DNA from: a bacterium | Lineage (GTDB): Bacteria > Patescibacteriota > Minisyncoccia > Phycocordibacterales > UBA1550 | Assembly (NCBI GenBank): GCA_021812665.1 | Contig: JAKAMX010000008.1 | Span: 1 to 21,856, forward strand | Direction: 5' to 3' | Length of the DNA: 21,856 nt | Shown here: in pieces, positions 21,130 through 21,856 of the stretch | Layout of the letters: the number at the start of each line of letters is the position of its first letter | Position numbering within the stretch: the stretch's first letter is position 1 | Notes under the pieces: model-generated | What the model saw: the letters and a program-made list of their open reading frames with translations, nothing else | Databases searched by the model: none | Told to the model about the DNA's origin: nothing | Made by a program: the position numbers and the translations under genes

Positions 21130-21856
21130 TTAAAATTGATTTACCAAACGAAGGTCGCCAGAATAAAGTAAGCGAACATCCTCGATACCATATTTGATCA
21201 TAACAAGACGATCAACACCCATACCAAATGCAAATCCACTGTACTTGCGTGGGTCTACACCACCGGCAAGAAGCACGTTTGGATGCACCATGCCGGCACC
21301 CATCACCTCGATCCAGCCAGTACGCTTGCAAACTCCGCAGCCTTTTCCGTGGCAAAGAAAGCACGAGATGTCTACTTCAACACCCGGCTCGACGAATGGG
21401 AAAAAGCTTGGACGCAAACGCATCACCACATCATTGCCCAAAAGTTTTTTGAAAAAAGTTTCGAGCGTCCACTTGAGTTGGCCGAGTGAAATATTTTCAC
21501 CAACAACGAGACCTTCAACTTGATGAAACTGTGTTTCGTGCGTTGCATCAGTTGCTTCATAGCGATACACCTTGCCTGGCACCACGATAGAAAATGGTGG
21601 CTTATGCTTTTCCATGTAGCGCACCTGCACTGGTGAAGTGTGCGTGCGAAGGACAGTTTCCTTTACTCCTTTTATCCAAAATGTATCTTGCACATCGCGA
21701 GCCGGGTGATCCTTTGGTACGTTGAGCGCGTCAAAGTTGTAATGCTCGTTTTCGATTTCGGGACCCAACGCGACCTCAAATCCAAGCTCTACCAAAATAC
21801 GCACGATTTCGTCCATCGTGCGCGTAAGCGGATGAATATGCCCCTGCTGCTGCTCC
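21130..21856 (-). CDS. pheS: Phenylalanyl-tRNA synthetase alpha subunit (5' end outside window)
   Basis: Catalytic alpha subunit of phenylalanyl-tRNA synthetase. The frame is open to the window edge. The visible part begins at GHIHPLTRTMDEIVRI, the start of the class II core, so the N-terminal coiled coil and start codon lie beyond 21856. Motif 1 is LGFEVALGPEIE; motif 2 is YRYEATDATHETQFHQVEG; motif 3 is FAFGMGVDRLVMIKYGI. A Cys-rich loop (CFLCHGKGCGVCKRTGW) is typical of bacterial PheS. An internal ATG at 21816 is not the start. The TAA stop is separated from the pheT ATG by a single T. Confidence 0.96.
   Translation of the reverse strand, partial: EQQQGHIHPLTRTMDEIVRILVELGFEVALGPEIENEHYNFDALNVPKDHPARDVQDTFWIKGVKETVLRTHTSPVQVRYMEKHKPPFSIVVPGKVYRYEATDATHETQFHQVEGLVVGENISLGQLKWTLETFFKKLLGNDVVMRLRPSFFPFVEPGVEVDISCFLCHGKGCGVCKRTGWIEVMGAGMVHPNVLLAGGVDPRKYSGFAFGMGVDRLVMIKYGIEDVRLLYSGDLRLVNQF

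Overview
The window looks like chromosome from a reduced-genome bacterium of the Candidate Phyla Radiation (Patescibacteria, most likely a Parcubacteria-like lineage). This is inference from architecture: a threonyl-tRNA synthetase without the N-terminal TGS domain, a PheT without its EMAP-type tRNA-binding domain, a very short SMC without a recognisable hinge, a small DnaE that ends at its OB fold, and several core genes whose -10 box lies only 6-9 nt before the ATG. No rRNA, tRNA, CRISPR array, transposase or prophage gene is visible.

Layout. 1-900: the last codons of an unidentified protein, a strong terminator, and a DEDDh exonuclease. 900-3900 (minus strand): gmk and the mini-SMC. 3900-4860 (minus): two small SD-led genes, a two-TM protein and a six-cysteine mini-protein. 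4860-6800 (minus): rpmF, a NusB-Nudix fusion and rnc, probably one operon. 6790-7760: rnhB between two related ~137-bp inverted-repeat elements. 7840-8160: an SD-led orphan gene. 8240-13280 (plus): dnaE then thrS. 13330-15310 (minus): a Cys/Met/His-rich two-TM protein, a membrane-anchored cupredoxin-like protein without copper ligands, and an M16-type peptidase. 15380-17700 (minus): a 54-residue charged mini-protein and gyrB. 17790-21856 (minus): a second orphan gene, then pheS-pheT-C39 peptidase, with pheS running off the window end.

The genes cover replication (dnaE, gyrB, smc, rnhB, exonuclease), RNA processing and transcription (nusB, rnc), translation (rpmF, thrS, pheST) and nucleotide metabolism (gmk). 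Two gene-expression styles alternate. Conserved genes tend to have extended -10 promoters (TGn-TATAnT) with almost no leader and no Shine-Dalgarno. Small unrecognised genes tend to be single units with a -35/-10 promoter, a strong Shine-Dalgarno and a hairpin terminator.

The most unusual features are an apparently intact NlpC/P60 cysteine-peptidase domain inserted in frame inside the B5 domain of PheT, with a second papain-fold (C39-like) peptidase gene 11 nt downstream in the same operon; the NusB-Nudix fusion next to rnc; the hinge-less SMC; the paired inverted-repeat elements around rnhB; and two probable diverged paralogues of an undescribed ~105-residue family.
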